DNA from: Erinaceus europaeus
Taxonomy: Eukaryota; Chordata; Mammalia; Eulipotyphla; Erinaceidae
Assembly (NCBI RefSeq): GCF_950295315.1
Contig: NC_080175.1
Location: forward strand, 70,493,357-70,557,356
Direction: 5' to 3'
DNA length: 64,000 nucleotides
Shown here: piece after piece, positions 1 through 11,934 of the stretch
Layout: every line of letters starts with the position of its first letter
Position numbering within the stretch: position 1 is the first letter of the stretch
Position numbers and translations under genes: made by a program
The notes under the pieces: model-generated
Told to the model about the DNA's origin: nothing
Seen by the model: only the letters and a program-made list of their open reading frames with translations
Databases searched by the model: none

Positions 1-60
1 CATGGCATCACCATATGCCAAGACTGTGTAGTGCTCTTGTATAACTTAAAAATAAATATT

Positions 61-215
61 TGTGGCCAAGGAGGTAACACAAGATGCTAAAGCAGTGGAA
101 TTTCAAACATGAGGTCTTGAGTTTAGTCCCAAGGACTAAACTTGAGTTTATCCTATATGCCAGATTATCCTGGCATATTCTTTCTTTCTCTCTCTCTAAT
201 AAAATACATATAAAA
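61..215 (+). repeat. Diverged tRNA-derived SINE (family 4)
   Basis: The body resembles the cleaner copy at 46095-46255: a tRNA-like head, the phrase 'catgaggtcttgagttta' in the B-box region, then a CT-rich stretch and an A-rich end with AATAAAA. A short extra segment sits after the B-box region. It is old and decayed. Family membership is inferred from similarity within the window. Confidence 0.5.
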
Positions 216-2078
216 ATGAAATGGATCATCTGTGTAGTATTTAGCACATCAAATTAAGAACTATATTACAGTTTTTGGCTGAATATTTATAGCTGATGGG
301 AAAGTTAAAGAAGACTGGCAGATCAAATAGCTAAGAACAGATGATGAATGATGAAAATTTCTTGCCGGCTGCCCTCGTCCTGAGAAATTATAATAGAATG
401 AGCAGATGCTTATACTTTTCAAATATTATGTTCTTATATGAACAAAATGTGATGTTTTATTTTATTTATCACCTTAATGGGAAAACACAAACACCATTCC
501 AGATATTTCAGGGTAAGGTATTTTTAATACTGAGATAAACAATATTTTGGATAAAGTAGATTACTTTATAGAATATTGGTAGGTCTCACTAAGTCAGACA
601 GACACACACACACAAAAATAGATTGACCTTCCGTGAAGAGGAAGAAATTCTACAAACTACTACCTTTGAATCAGAACCCCAACTTTCTTTGCATCTTCTG
701 CTGGCCTATCCCTCAAATTTTAGATATAACCAAACTTCCACAATTGTTCCTGTATTTATTTATAGATACATAAAGAATCTGCTGGTTCAGTTTCTTTGAG
801 AACAGCAATAGTAATAATGTAACTTTAGGGACTTAAGTAATAATATACAGGGACTAAGACTGACTATAAAAATAAAACAATTTATCTCATCAATCTTTAA
901 GAATAAACTGAATATAGAAAATCAAAGTTAAAAAATTTTAGTAAGTGAATATTTGTGGATGTCTAAGTTTATTAGTAACTTAGATCTTTCTAATATAGTT
1001 ATATTTTTCACATTTTATATTTATTGAAGGATAGAAGCTGACATTGTATTTTGTGTGTCTAGCAAGTACTAATAATTTGTTAAAAATGCCTAGTTATTTT
1101 CACCAGCTTATTTGGCTTGTTCATCAAACTACAGTCAACTCTCCAAGATAAAATATACTTTCCAAATTTTCCAAAGTAACATCCTTATCTCGGAAAAAAA
1201 AAATCACACTGAAGTTCCCTTTTCTTTCATTACAACTGGAGCCAAATATATTAAATTTTATATGCCTGATTTGGGAAATCACTTTCTGTCTTCAATAACT
1301 GATTGTGTGTTAGAGCTAGGCCCTTTACAAATGAAGTGCACTTCTATTGCTTAAAAATTGCTTTCCTGTGCAACACGATGTAGTAATGAATTAAATCCAA
1401 ATGAGCCTTATATTCACAGTGTCATAATATGTAACTCGTCCCCTGTGGAACTTTTTTTATTATCTAATACAAGACAAGCTAATGTCTTCCTCTCATGGCT
1501 CACTTCTCAGAAGGCTATGCAGCTTTCAATATTAGAAATAAAGAAATGAAAGGATGCTTTGAGATCAAATTACCATGTTATAAACTCTCTAAATCACAGA
1601 GAGCACCTTAACATGTCCTGAAATATGCAAATTAAATCTGTGTAGTAGCAGAAACAAAAGAAGTAGCTCAGAGTCTATGGGGTACATTTCTATCTGTGTG
1701 AAAGGGAGAAAAAAAAAGAAGCTGAACATTTTTCTTTGAACAGAAATATATGCAGGTGGTTTTTACCTTCAATAAAAATAAAATAAGTGTGGGCATTTTT
1801 CTCTGTACTTCTTCACATGACTTCATATTAACTATTCTGTAGGGAACAGCTTGTAAGATCAGCTTGTACCAATATTGTAGTTCAAGCTGCTACCTAGATT
1901 TAAAATCCCTAATTTATTAGTCTGATACATATGTGTGTGTGTGTGTGTTTGTAATTCAATGGTACACATCAAATATTCTCATATTATAATGGCCTTAGGC
2001 AGTTTCTGAGTGGAATATTGGGGTTTAATTGAGGAACTCTAGATGTGTCTTGCTGTTTCATGTGAGCTAAGAGCAAAG

Positions 2079-2079
<1 letters not shown>
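216..2079. other. Unique AT-rich DNA, no gene seen
   Basis: No ORF with protein-like composition, no repeat I recognise and no RNA gene. A short GT run lies at 1930-1948 and a short CA run near 600-614. It is probably intergenic or intronic. Confidence 0.6.
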
Positions 2080-2137
<58 letters not shown>

Positions 2138-2145
2138 CGTGTGTG
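2080..2145. repeat. (TG)n-(CG)n alternating purine-pyrimidine tract
   Basis: About 49 bases of uninterrupted TG dinucleotide pass directly into a GC alternation (about 2129-2139) and then back to TG. The whole stretch alternates purine and pyrimidine, a composition known to favour Z-DNA. Confidence 0.95.
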
Positions 2146-2147
2146 CA

Positions 2148-3082
2148 TGTGTGCTGTGTCTGGTGAGGAAGCCATGATAAATTGTAGTAGGTTTTCATAA
2201 GCTGCTTCTTCTTCGGGCTTCCAGTAGATCATTCTCTAAGTGGAAGAATCCTTGCAGATTCTCTTTTCTTTCTGCATCTTACTCTTCTGTACCAAAGCTG
2301 GATCTCTGTCAGTTGCTACTGGCATAACACATGATTGAGATCTAAGTCTTCTTGGATCTTTACTTAAAGAAGAGAACTTAAATTCCTATGATACTTGGCT
2401 CATCAGTTTAAAATGTCATGTTTCTAATAGTTAAGAGATAACACAAATAATGACATAATCATCCTATTTTTATTTATTTTTTAGTTTATTACATTATAAA
2501 TATTAACTGTATAGAAAAGTGCTAGGGGATTGAAACAAGGTCAAAGCTATGTGTACCCTATTATGGAGAGACAATCTGACTTTCTAATTTAAGAGGTTTT
2601 TGTTTGTTTCTTTCTGTTTTATCAAATTCATACTCTGATTTTGAAATACCACTTGATAACCTACCACCACCAGACTGACTCAAGGTGCCTTTTAACACCA
2701 GTGCATGTATTCATGCATTCATTTATTGACTTAATGAATATTTATTGTGGATCTTCTGACTGCTGCACTAAGGAGAGCAGTGAATAAGATTTATAAGAGG
2801 CTTGCTTTTAAGGTAGTTAATGTTTCCACAGACCAGCCAGATACAATGGAAACATACATGTTTATGTAAACTGAGCAGCATTTAAACAGTGCAGTTGGTG
2901 TCACTGGTGTCTTGGCCTGGGTTTATGTCAGAGCACCGCATGGGAGTACTGTGGTGATGGGGAAAACTCCAGTGCAGTGATGTCTCTTGCTGTCTTTGTC
3001 TCTGCCTATCTCCCTGTCTCTATACCTGAATAAAAACACTGGCCCAATAATAGTGACATCATGTATGAGTGATGTCCTGGCT
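2148..3082. other. Unique DNA, no gene seen
   Basis: AT-rich sequence without a supportable ORF or a clear repeat. Confidence 0.55.
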
Positions 3083-3092
3083 AAAAAGAATT

Positions 3093-3315
3093 TAGGCCAG
3101 GTTGTGGCACATCTGGTTAAGTACATGTATTACAATGTGCAAGGACCCAGGATCGGGCCCCCAGTCCCCACCTGCAGGGGGCAAGCTTTATGAGTGGTGA
3201 AGCAGGGCTGCAGGTGTCTCTCTGTCTCTCTCCTTCTCTATCACCCCCCCCTTTCCTCTTGATTTCTGGCTGTCTTTATCCAATAAATAAATATAACAAA
3301 AATTGAAAAAAAAAA
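3093..3315 (+). repeat. tRNA-derived SINE, family 1, with TSD
   Basis: Typical order: tRNA-like head ('ccaggttgtggcacatctgg'), degenerate B box, the 'tgcagggggcaagc' block, 'gtggtgaagcagggctgcag', a CT-rich body, then CCAATAAATAAA and poly-A. A 10-bp direct repeat AAAAAGAATT flanks it (3083-3092 and 3316-3325), the expected product of L1-driven TPRT. Confidence 0.85.
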
Positions 3316-3364
3316 AAAAAGAATTCTGCTTGCCTTCTTTAACATAGCCAGTTTAAAAAAAATT

Positions 3365-3553
3365 TTTTTTAATGTGAGTGATACAGAGAGAGAGCATGAT
3401 AGGAGCAGAAAAGGAAAAATAGAAAATTTGAGAAACAGACCAGAGTACTGCTAAGTTCTAGCTAGTGATTGTGCTGGGTACTGAGCCTGAAACCTCAAGA
3501 GGCTCAGGTATGGAAATTTGCTGTATAACCATTATGCCATCTCCTCAGGTCTA
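3365..3553 (-). repeat. tRNA-derived SINE, family 3 (reverse)
   Basis: On the reverse strand it reads as the family with a head like 'gagatggcataatggtta', then 'cctgaggctc', 'agcac' and 'agcagtactctggtctgt' blocks, ending in a GA/CT-rich tract. The same blocks recur at 9740, 19098, 27846 and 52262. Confidence 0.7.
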
Positions 3554-5339
3554 AGAAAGCCTAACTTCTAAGAATACTTCATCCTTCTCAGTTTCTTTTT
3601 CTTTTTCTTTTTGCTCTCATAAATTTCATATCACATAAATAACTAGTAAGATAATTTAATAAAAATAAATCTTCTATGATATTTTTTAGTTTGAAATCAT
3701 TATTCTAAGAATATTATACCAATACTAGATGCTTCAGTTTTTAGTTTTTATTTAATCATTGAAGGCTGTTGAAAGAGTTACAGATTGCTAATTATATGCA
3801 ATTATGATCTGACACCCAGTGGTGTATGTTAATGTTTTAAGACTACCTGAGAGAGTGAGAAGAGTTGTTTTACAGACATGAAAATTAAACAAGTGTTGAT
3901 ATGGGTTTTCTTAACATCTACTTAGGCATCGATTTCAGTCCTTTTAATAAATAGGGACGGGAGATCAGGAGGTGTTTTGCAGTGTCTTTTCTCAGTTACT
4001 TTCTGAGCAGGAAATGGAGAGGAAGTTTGAGACAGAAGATTTGAGGAGGCTCAAGGAGCAGGTTATCAGAATTGAGAATGTAACTCCTCAGTGAGAATAT
4101 TGAATCAGAAAGGCAGAGGAGACAATATTTGTTGCTAGTAGTTTGCATTCCAGAAATAAAATTCTTCACCTGTGTTGGCAGTAGGGACTAACTGAACATC
4201 AGGCAGGTCTGGTATTAAGCATCTCTAAAATAACCTGTAAAAGATGTTATTTACATGGAAATAACAATCAAAATATAGATATTTCGTATAGAAAAAAAAA
4301 ATCTGTCATTGGTAAAAATAAACCTGGACATTGTAAGCAACGACTCTTTAAATTATTCCAGGGTGGTGAAAATGAGGGAAACTAGAGAACAAATTGTTTT
4401 TAAAAGAAACAAAATGACAACTAGCAAAACCTAACTTTTTTCTTTTGTATGATGACTCAAGAGTTTTTGCAACAAGATAGAGTACGTGGATTAGAAAGTA
4501 GCCGAGGAAAGGCAATGTTAGGACAATAATCTAGTTTAGAAAATTGTTAGAAAAGAAGAAGAGGTTATAGTTCATATGTAACAATGCAGCAATAGAGAAA
4601 TGGCCTCTGAGTCTTTTAGACTGAAGCTGCTGTCTCCTGTATACCATGTGCACTGTGCGCGAGCACCTGGTAGAAGGTGAGGATTTGCTATAGGGAGTAT
4701 GTGACTCCAGCCTAAGAATTGAAGGAGGCACTGAAGAGGACTCTAGAGGATACTGCAAAAACGAACAGTAAAAACCAAGCATACTTTCACTTTGTATTTG
4801 ACCTTGGAAAGTTGCCCAAGACTTTCCAGAATCTGTATCTAAACTGCACATTCAGTGGTTGCTAGAGATCAAATTGTGTTTTTTTTTTTTCTGTAGATTA
4901 AACTGCTTAATATAGTTCTGTCATAGAAGTATTTATGTCTAGTGTTGCTAAAATCCCCCAGCGTGCTAGGAAATAGGATTAAGAGGTGCTGTTATTGAAA
5001 TAAAATATAAGCTCAGTGCTATAGGAATAATCTAGGTCTCCACCTATGATCTTTTTTGCAGGTAGCTACTAATCATGCAATTGGGAAATAGATTGATAAA
5101 ATAAGATAAAATAAAGTCTGAATTTGCTGCTGAGTCACTTTTACCCGGAGACTGTTGCTCACTGCTCAGCTGTAGTCCATAGTTAACTGAGGTCATTCCA
5201 TACACCTGCTGACATGGCATTTCTATATGAGCATATGTTCTTTTGATGATTATGGTCCATGGATATTTACATCACAGCAGCACAACAACTGAGGACTAGC
5301 AAACAAGGTCACCTTTGTAGTGGGTAGTATACCTTCTTA
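3554..5339. other. Unique DNA, no gene seen
   Basis: No repeat family or coding region is recognised. The 106-codon minus ORF at 4531-4851 has no recognisable domain and I do not call it a gene. Confidence 0.5.
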
Positions 5340-5500
5340 GTCATGTGTACTGCTTAGGTTCAAGCCAAGCCCTTACTGAACTAGAGGAATCATTGGTGCT
5401 GTGATGTCATAACCTCTCTCCACTGTCTCTCTTTCATGCTTTATATCTGAAAAACATAAGCCAGGGCTGGTGAAACACCAGTGATGAAAAATAGGAGGAA
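5340..5500 (+). repeat. Degenerate SINE-like segment (family 5)
   Basis: It shares an order of blocks with 28405-28565 and 54965-55115: a tRNA-like head, 'ggttcaagcc', a central 'ggtgctgtgatgtc' block, a CT-rich part with 'ctttatatctgaaa', then an A-rich end. It is strongly diverged. Confidence 0.4.
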
Positions 5501-6891
5501 AAAAAAGAAAAGAAAAAGAGGTAGTTCCCTTGTCACTCCCAGAATACAGTAAATGTTTAATGTGTAATTAATGAAATTTATTTTGATGGTATATCAGTGG
5601 AGAGTTATTTATATAAATGTCAATATGAAAATGAGCTGCATAAAATACAAAATTAACTTTATCATTTCTGTCAATATTTGACTACAATTAATATTCCCTG
5701 GCTTTGGAACTCACCAGTGCCATTTCTTCCCACCAAAAAATTGTAAGTAACTATAAAAGGTCTAAACTTTTATTAGTCTGTGACAAAAAGTTTTTATCAT
5801 TTCATAGATACATATAAAGGACAGGAGATCATTGAGAGGAAGAAGAGAGTTTGTTTATTACAGTAGAGCAAATAGTAAGGCTGTCAGATTGTTTCTAGTT
5901 CTCACAAGGGGATGAACAGGGAGCAGTGGGCAGCTGAACAAATGTTGGGTCTCTGGGGCAAAGCCCCTACTCCTCTGGACTCTTCTCAAACTAGGTGAGC
6001 AAGCCAGATGCCAGACAGATTAGCAAAGGAAAAATACTGGAGTTCTAATAGTAATATATACAGAAGCTATGTGATGAATATAGATTTCCAGAAGGTGGAG
6101 AAGTGAATGGGGTTTTATATTCAAAACTGTGTCCTCAGGCGATTTAAAGAGTGAGGAGGCGATCTGGGGCTGACAGCCACAGAGGAGAAAGGAATCAGTT
6201 AATTCCATTTGAGCAGAAAATGATTTGAGCTATTGCTCACTTTGCAAAGAGGGAGAGAATGCTAAGGGAGGAGTATGAAACACATGTTTCGGACCTGTAT
6301 TTTTCTTCCAGCTAAAATAATCTGTATTCTGGAATCTTAAAATATTGTCACATACTATTAATATCAAATAAAAAACTGAAAACAATAATATGCATACCAA
6401 TGAAGTGCTTCTTGAAAATTTGTATCTGGTATTACACCACCTTCAAATACCATGCTTAAATCAAGGACCAGTAACCTTAAATTTCAGGATCTCAAATATT
6501 TAATACTTGTCAGTAAGTATGCTTTCATGCCACTCTCAAGGGAGATACTTTATTTATCTTTCCAAGGGTATAAATGAATCTGATCTTTTTCTTTGGGTAA
6601 AACATTGTCATACGGTATCTCCAAGGCTATTGCTCTATACAGAGTCATGCAAAATTCATCCTAAGCAAAGGCACGATGTGCATAAGCCTGCTGTGCTGTG
6701 TCACAAGGCTCACAGGATGTCTCATATAAAATCAAATTCCACCATTGACTCAGAGCTATCAGATCTTAGCAAATTCCTTAGGTGTATTAAATATCCACTT
6801 TATGAAGGAGAAAGGCAGTAAAATGACGGGTCTTGAAGGAGTTGAGTAATGTCTGCTCAAAAAAATTAGTAAAGGATAAAGATATAAATAT
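5501..6891. other. Unique DNA, no gene seen
   Basis: AT-rich. The plus ORF at 6507-6821 (104 codons) has no recognisable motif. Confidence 0.5.
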
Positions 6892-7085
6892 TTAGAGGCT
6901 GGGTGGTAGCATATCTGGTTGAGAACACGTGTTACAAAGTACAAGGATCTGGGTTTGTACCCCAGTCCCTTCTGCAGGGAGAAAGCTTTGAAGTGGTGAA
7001 ACAGTGTTGTAGAAGTCTCTCCATCTCTCTCCCTTTTAATCTCCCTCTTCCCTGATGATTTCTGGCTATCTATATAAATACAGAT
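6892..7085 (+). repeat. tRNA-derived SINE, family 1
   Basis: The head 'gctgggtggtagcatatctgg' (one mismatch region to the family), the block 'gaagtggtgaaacagtg', CT-rich body and 'gatttctggctatctata' are in family order. More diverged than the copy at 3093. Confidence 0.75.
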
Positions 7086-7344
7086 ACTTAAATGAAAGAG
7101 GTAGACAAATATATCTCGTAGTGGCAGTTTACTGTCATAATAGTAGTACTGCAGTCACAGATGAGGTGCTACTGGGAGAAAGAAGAGTTCTCACTAGAGG
7201 AATATCAAATCACACATGTATGACAGCCTTGCTTTTCAACATCTGCATTTAACTTCTCAATAAAAAAAATTGATATATAAAAACCTAAGACTAAAACATG
7301 GGGCTGTCTGGAATTGGTTGGAACATTAGTACTTAGAAATAGGA

Positions 7345-7345
<1 letters not shown>

Positions 7346-7386
<41 letters not shown>
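7346..7386. repeat. (GT)n microsatellite
   Basis: A nearly pure GT dinucleotide run ends where the SINE head begins. Short possible TSD copies (AAATAGGAT at 7337-7345 and 7690-7698) enclose both the GT run and the SINE. Confidence 0.9.
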
Positions 7387-7388
<2 letters not shown>

Positions 7389-7689
7389 GAAGGGCAGACA
7401 GTGGCACACCTGGTTAAGTGCACATAAGAACAATGATCCAGGATCTAGCTGCCCCCACCAGCGGCAGGGGGGACGCTTCACTAGTGGTGAAGCAGGTCTG
7501 CAGGTGCTTTCCTTTCTCTCTATCTCTCCCTCCCCTCTTAATTTCTCTCTGTCCTATCTAATAAAAAAATGGAAAAAAAAAAAAAAAGAAATGTTTGCCA
7601 GGAGTAGTGGATTCATAGTGCTGGCACCAAATCCCAGCAATAACCCTGGATGCAAAAAAAAAAAAAAAAAAAAAAGAAAGAAAAAGAAA
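7389..7689 (+). repeat. Composite SINE, plus orientation
   Basis: A family 1-like head and CT-rich body, then 'ctgtcctatctaataaaaaa' and A-rich linker, then a second block ('gccaggagtagtggattcat', 'tgctggcacc', 'ccagcaataaccctgg') and a long poly-A. The second block defines a composite subfamily also seen at 11208 and 18800. It lies tail-to-tail with the next SINE. Confidence 0.8.
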
Positions 7690-7698
7690 AAATAGGAT

Positions 7699-8020
7699 GG
7701 GACTTGGTGCCAGCGCTATGAATCCACTGCTCCAGGAGGCTATTTTTTCCCCTTTTGTTGCCCTTGTTGTTTATCATTGTTGTTATTATTGTTGTTGTTA
7801 TTGCTGTCGTCATTCTTGGATAGGACAGAGAGAAATTGACAGAGGAGGGGAAGACAGAGGGGAGAGAAAGCTAGACATCTGCAGACATGCTCACCGCCTA
7901 TGAAGTGACCACCCCCCCCCGCCCCCGCAGGTGGGGAGCTGGGGCCTCGAACCAGGATAAATAGGCTCATCCCTGCGCTTTGTGCCATGTGTGCTCAACC
8001 CACTCTGCTACTACCCAGCC
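7699..8020 (-). repeat. Composite SINE, minus orientation
   Basis: The reverse strand carries, in order, a tRNA-like head ('gggctgggtagtagcagagt'), the family 2 body, a CT-rich section, a block of ATT/GTT repeats, and the second block with 'cctggagcagtggattcata'. It is convergent with the copy at 7389, so the two second blocks form an inverted repeat about an A-rich centre. Confidence 0.8.
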
Positions 8021-8025
8021 CCCCA

Positions 8026-8974
8026 GGATTTTTTTTTTTACCATTTCTAGTCTATGAACTACACATTATAATTAAGCTAAAATGAAGTTGATTCATTTAT
8101 CTTTCACTGCCTTCAATATTTGCTTTCTATGCATATGCTAAGCATATAAAGGTTATTTCCTTATTCTCACTAGTTAAGGCAGTGAAAAACTAGCTAGCTA
8201 TGCTTTATGATATTCTGATGAAACATTGGTAACCAAGTAAACTGGTGGCAGTTAAAAAAGGGAGGTAGAGTATTTAAACTAAACAGACATTCTAGGATGT
8301 GCTTTAAAATGTAGACTTTTCTTTATCATTGCAAGGTACTCATAATACATAATGCATTGGCATTTAGTAATCCTTAGAATGAAAACTGCTGCCTAATATT
8401 TACTTAGATCAATATGCTATTCTTTAGCTAGTGTTGGTTTGTGAGGTGAGATACTTAGACCAGTTATGAAACGGAAGCAGTGAGAGACTATCTAAGGTAA
8501 CGCATATTGTGATAGTAATATATTTTAGCTCAAATAACAACAACAACAAAAAGTTGTTTCTAGTTGTGCTTTCTTTCTAGTGGTTTTAAACTCATCTGTG
8601 TTGTGTTCCAAATTTTTATGGTAAAGTGTGATTTAAAGTATGATAAACTGGATTTTTGGAACTGTTCTCACAAAGACCTAGCAAATCAACAAACAAGATT
8701 TATTTAGGAAATTAAAAACCTGCAAATTGGAAGACCTAAATGACGTTGGTTTTGTTCATTTTTTATTGTCACAGACTTCAGTTCTCTGGGTGAACTTTTT
8801 CTCATATAGAGATAGAGAGAGAGACAACTTGAGGAGGAAAGACATTGAAGGGCCAGAGCTTCCTCCTGTATGGTGAGAACAGGGCTTGAAACTGGGCTAG
8901 GGGTGTGGCAGAGCAGGCCCACTAGCCAAAGGAGCCCTTTCACCAGTTCTCAGCATTATTCAGTGATTAACCAA
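8026..8974. other. Mostly unique DNA; possible old SINE near 8750-8950
   Basis: No gene is seen. Around 8750-8950 the minus strand has GA-rich and 'gggcttgaaactggg' blocks typical of a reverse SINE, but too decayed to assign. Confidence 0.4.
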
Positions 8975-9178
8975 CCATTGGTAAGAGTAGTGGCATACCC
9001 AGGTGAGTCTACATACTACATACAGCATGCAGGGATGCAGGTTCAATCCCCTAGTCCTTTGCAGCAAGGGGGAAGCTTCACAAATGGTGAAGCAGGGCTG
9101 CAGGTGTCTTTCTGATTCTCTCCCTCTCTATCTTTCCCTTCCCTCTTGATGTCTTTCTGTCTCTATCCAACAAATTAA
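8975..9178 (+). repeat. tRNA-derived SINE, family 1
   Basis: It carries 'ggatgcaggttcaatcccct' (B-box region), 'gggggaagcttcacaaatgg', 'tgaagcagggctgcaggtgt', a CT-rich body and 'tctctatccaacaaattaag'. The head is degenerate. Confidence 0.8.
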
Positions 9179-9374
9179 GAATTGCTTTTTTAAAATATGA
9201 ACTAACCAGAAAACATTCTTGTCCATAAAGTATAATAAAATCCTGCAAAGACTTGTCAGAAATGGAGCATTTTCATAATGAGAAAGAGTTTGGGACAAAA
9301 TTATTAGCAAAAGAAAAGATAAATCAGAGGAAGGCAGGGGAGCCTATTTTGCAGATTGTCTCACTGGTACAGAT

Positions 9375-9545
9375 CAGAAACCACCAGATTGAGTGGTTGA
9401 GGTCACCAGAAAGGGTGCCTGCTTGGTTATGCGTGTGACCCAGGCTTGAATCCAGGGTAGGCTCCATGGACTCCTATAACCTCAGTAACAAAAGAAACTG
9501 CTGTAGGTATGATGTCAAGTCTAAGTGAAGCCCAGCAGCAAAGAC
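9375..9545 (+). repeat. Degenerate SINE-like segment (family 5)
   Basis: Contains 'gtgtgacccaggcttgaatc', a tRNA B-box-like motif, and downstream blocks similar in order to 28405-28565. Weak assignment. Confidence 0.35.
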
Positions 9546-9599
9546 TTCACATGGAGAACTTAAAAAAAAAATTCTTATTTATTTATTATTATTTTATTG

Positions 9600-9735
9600 A
9601 TTGATTTTTTTAAACTTTATTTGTGATTCAATATTGATTTACAAAAGTGTAAGATAATGGGGTATAATCCCATATCTTTTTCACCACCAGAGTTCTGTGC
9701 CCCCATCCTCTCCATTGGAAACTGCAGTAGAGAAT
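9600..9735 (-). mobile_element. L1 3' end fragment (old subfamily)
   Basis: The minus strand has the pattern of a L1 3' terminus: 'gtgctctggt' and 'gatggggcacagaactct', then a stretch ending in AAATAAAG-like sequence and A-rich DNA (T-rich on the plus strand at 9560-9610). The same 'caccaccagagttctgt' block recurs in the other L1 3' ends of the window. Confidence 0.55.
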
Positions 9736-9739
9736 TTTT

Positions 9740-9868
9740 TTTTTCTACCAGAGCACTGTCCAGCTCTGGTTTTATGATGGTGTAGGGTATTGAACCTGGG
9801 AAGTCAGAGCCTTAGGCATAAGAGTCTCTTTGCATAACTATTATGCTATCTATCTACCCTTGCTCCAC
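9740..9868 (-). repeat. SINE family 3 (reverse, partial)
   Basis: Reverse-strand blocks 'catagttatgcaaagagact', 'cttatgcctaaggctctga', 'gttcaatacc' and 'ccagagctggacagtgctct' are in family 3 order, directly next to the L1 3' fragment. Confidence 0.7.
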
Positions 9869-9869
9869 C

Positions 9870-11206
9870 CCCACCCTCATTTGTAAAACAAGTGCTTGCA
9901 TCTATTTGTTAAATGCACATTGACTGTCTTGCTTTTCAATCAAGCTCTCATAGATCTTACATAGGTTAGATATATAGATTCTTGAAGTAATGGTGCCAAA
10001 ACCCTTTCAAGGCCCATGGCGATTAACATATAAATGGCTTTTATTTTCATTTGTTTAAATGAAGTATTCTAACAAAACATATTTACAAATCACTTGCAAA
10101 ACTCTGGAGATTTGCAAATAACAGATGACATGCTAGTCCTAAGTATACTTTTATACTGAATCTACAAGTATAATGCTAGCATAAAAGAGAATAGTTTCAG
10201 AGAACACATGTAAATATCTTCTATATCATGATGAATTTAAAATATGATCTCTTATAAAGTATTTCCAAGGCGTATGAGTTGTACAGATCTCAAGGACTTG
10301 TAAGTGAGAGAGAGGTAGTTAATGATATTATGACATCAATAAGGTAGCTACTTATTGTGTTTCTCCCAAATCACATCTGAGAATTCCAGCAGTCTGAATA
10401 GCTCAAAATGCCCTGCCAAATTTTCTTGGTGAGAGAGAAATCAGAACACTAAAATGACTTGCCTGACTATTGTGTATCAACACGGAGTGCACCAGTTGAG
10501 TTTGGATCATTAGGAAAGCAAATAAATACAGCCTATAAAATAAATAAAATACAACTAGCCCGGAGAACAAGAACAAATTAATCACTTTGTAATCTCTGAG
10601 TGGTGTGCTGTAATGAGCACTGCAGGCAGGATGTGGTAGATCAGCCATCAAGTCCCGAACAGGCTGGTCAGCACAAGGTCCAGCAGTGCTACGCACACCG
10701 AGAGCCATGCCACTTTCTTGGTTGTCTCTTTCACTCAATACTCTATAATGTCTAAATCAAAGTTTCTAATGCATTTTTAAAAATGCAAGTTATAAAAATC
10801 TGCAGTAGGGTTCTGGATCAGTGAGCACTGTCAGAATAGATTATAGTTCTGCACAATCTCGGCCGTAACAATATCATGATGAATGGAGAATGGCATCAGC
10901 TGCCCATTTATCTCCCATGATTGCTGCCTTGATGATATTGATTCTTCTTGTGCCTTCTTAAACTCAATATTAGAGCTCAGGTACAGAGATACAATCAGTT
11001 TTTTTGCAAAGTAAGCTCTTAATGAGATCAAAATTTTATCTCCTTGGCTAAGATGCATTAGTCATTAACTAGTCAAATAGCACTTGAACAATTTCATAAT
11101 TAAGAACATATTTATTTTTGCATCAGTTAAATGATAAATCCCAATCCCTAAATTATAAGTTCATTCATCAGACAGTGTTAACTGTACATTAGTATTAAAG
11201 GCAATA
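9870..11206. other. Unique DNA, no gene seen
   Basis: No known repeat is recognised. Minus ORFs at 10403-10738 and 10831-11058 carry no recognisable domain. The interval around 10600-11060 is less AT-rich than its surroundings and could be a conserved noncoding segment, but that cannot be judged from one sequence. Confidence 0.5.
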
Positions 11207-11207
11207 T

Positions 11208-11535
11208 GTGGCTGGGCGGTAGTATGCTGGTTTAAGCACACATAGTGCAAAGTGCAAGGACTGGCTCAAGGATTCCTGTTCAAGCTTCTGGCTCCCCACC
11301 TGTGTGGGGGAGGTGATTCACAAGTGGTGAAGCAGTTCTCCAGGTGTGCCTATCTTTCTCCCCTCTTCTCTGTCTTCCTCTCCCCTCTCAGTTTCTCTCT
11401 GTCCTATCCAATAACAACAGCAGCAGTAGCAACAACAACAATGGAAAAATTATGTCCTCCAGGAGCAGTGGATTTATAGTGCAGGCACCAGAACCCCAGT
11501 GGCAACTCTGGAGGCAAAAAAAAAAAAAAAGAATA
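11208..11535 (+). repeat. Composite SINE with TSD-like flanks
   Basis: Head 'gtggctgggcggtagtatgc', family body with 'agtggtgaagcagttctcc', CT-rich section, 'ctgtcctatccaataacaac', then the second block with 'ccaggagcagtggatttata' and poly-A. Near-identical flanks 'ttaaaggcaatatg' and 'ataaaggcaatgtg' look like a slightly diverged TSD. Confidence 0.85.
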
Positions 11536-11548
11536 AAGGCAATGTGAG

Positions 11549-11660
11549 GACAGAGGAACATATATAATTTATAAATTAGTTTACCTGGTTTCAAAAATCT
11601 CAGAGACAGAGGAACATATATAATTTATAAATTAGTTTACCTGGTTTCAAAAATCTCAGA
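11549..11660. repeat. Perfect 56-bp tandem duplication (two units)
   Basis: Units 11549-11604 and 11605-11660 are identical base for base. Each begins 'gacagaggaacatatataat' and ends 'aaatctcaga'. The next bases (GAC) repeat the start of the unit. The unit is unique sequence, not a known repeat. Confidence 0.97.
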
Positions 11661-11934
11661 GACTATTGAGAAGACAGATATTACATGAAATAACACAATT
11701 TGAATAAGATTTGAATAAGATATAAACAAATGCTATAGAAATATCTAGTTAAGGATTGTCATCTAAAGATCACAGGGATATCTAAATACAAAAGAAGCAT
11801 TTGTTAGATTCAGAACAGCTTAAGTTGGGCAATGTGCCTAACCATGGTAAGCTGATGAGAGACAGGATTGTAAAGAGTACATGAGTTAGTGTGATGGAGT
11901 AGAAAAATGATAGAAGCCTTAATTTTTATCGTGT

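Noticed and set aside
10403..11058. Two neighbouring minus-strand ORFs (111 and 75 codons) in unique DNA
   Set aside because: No recognisable domain, no splice-consistent structure between them, and lengths within chance for this window.
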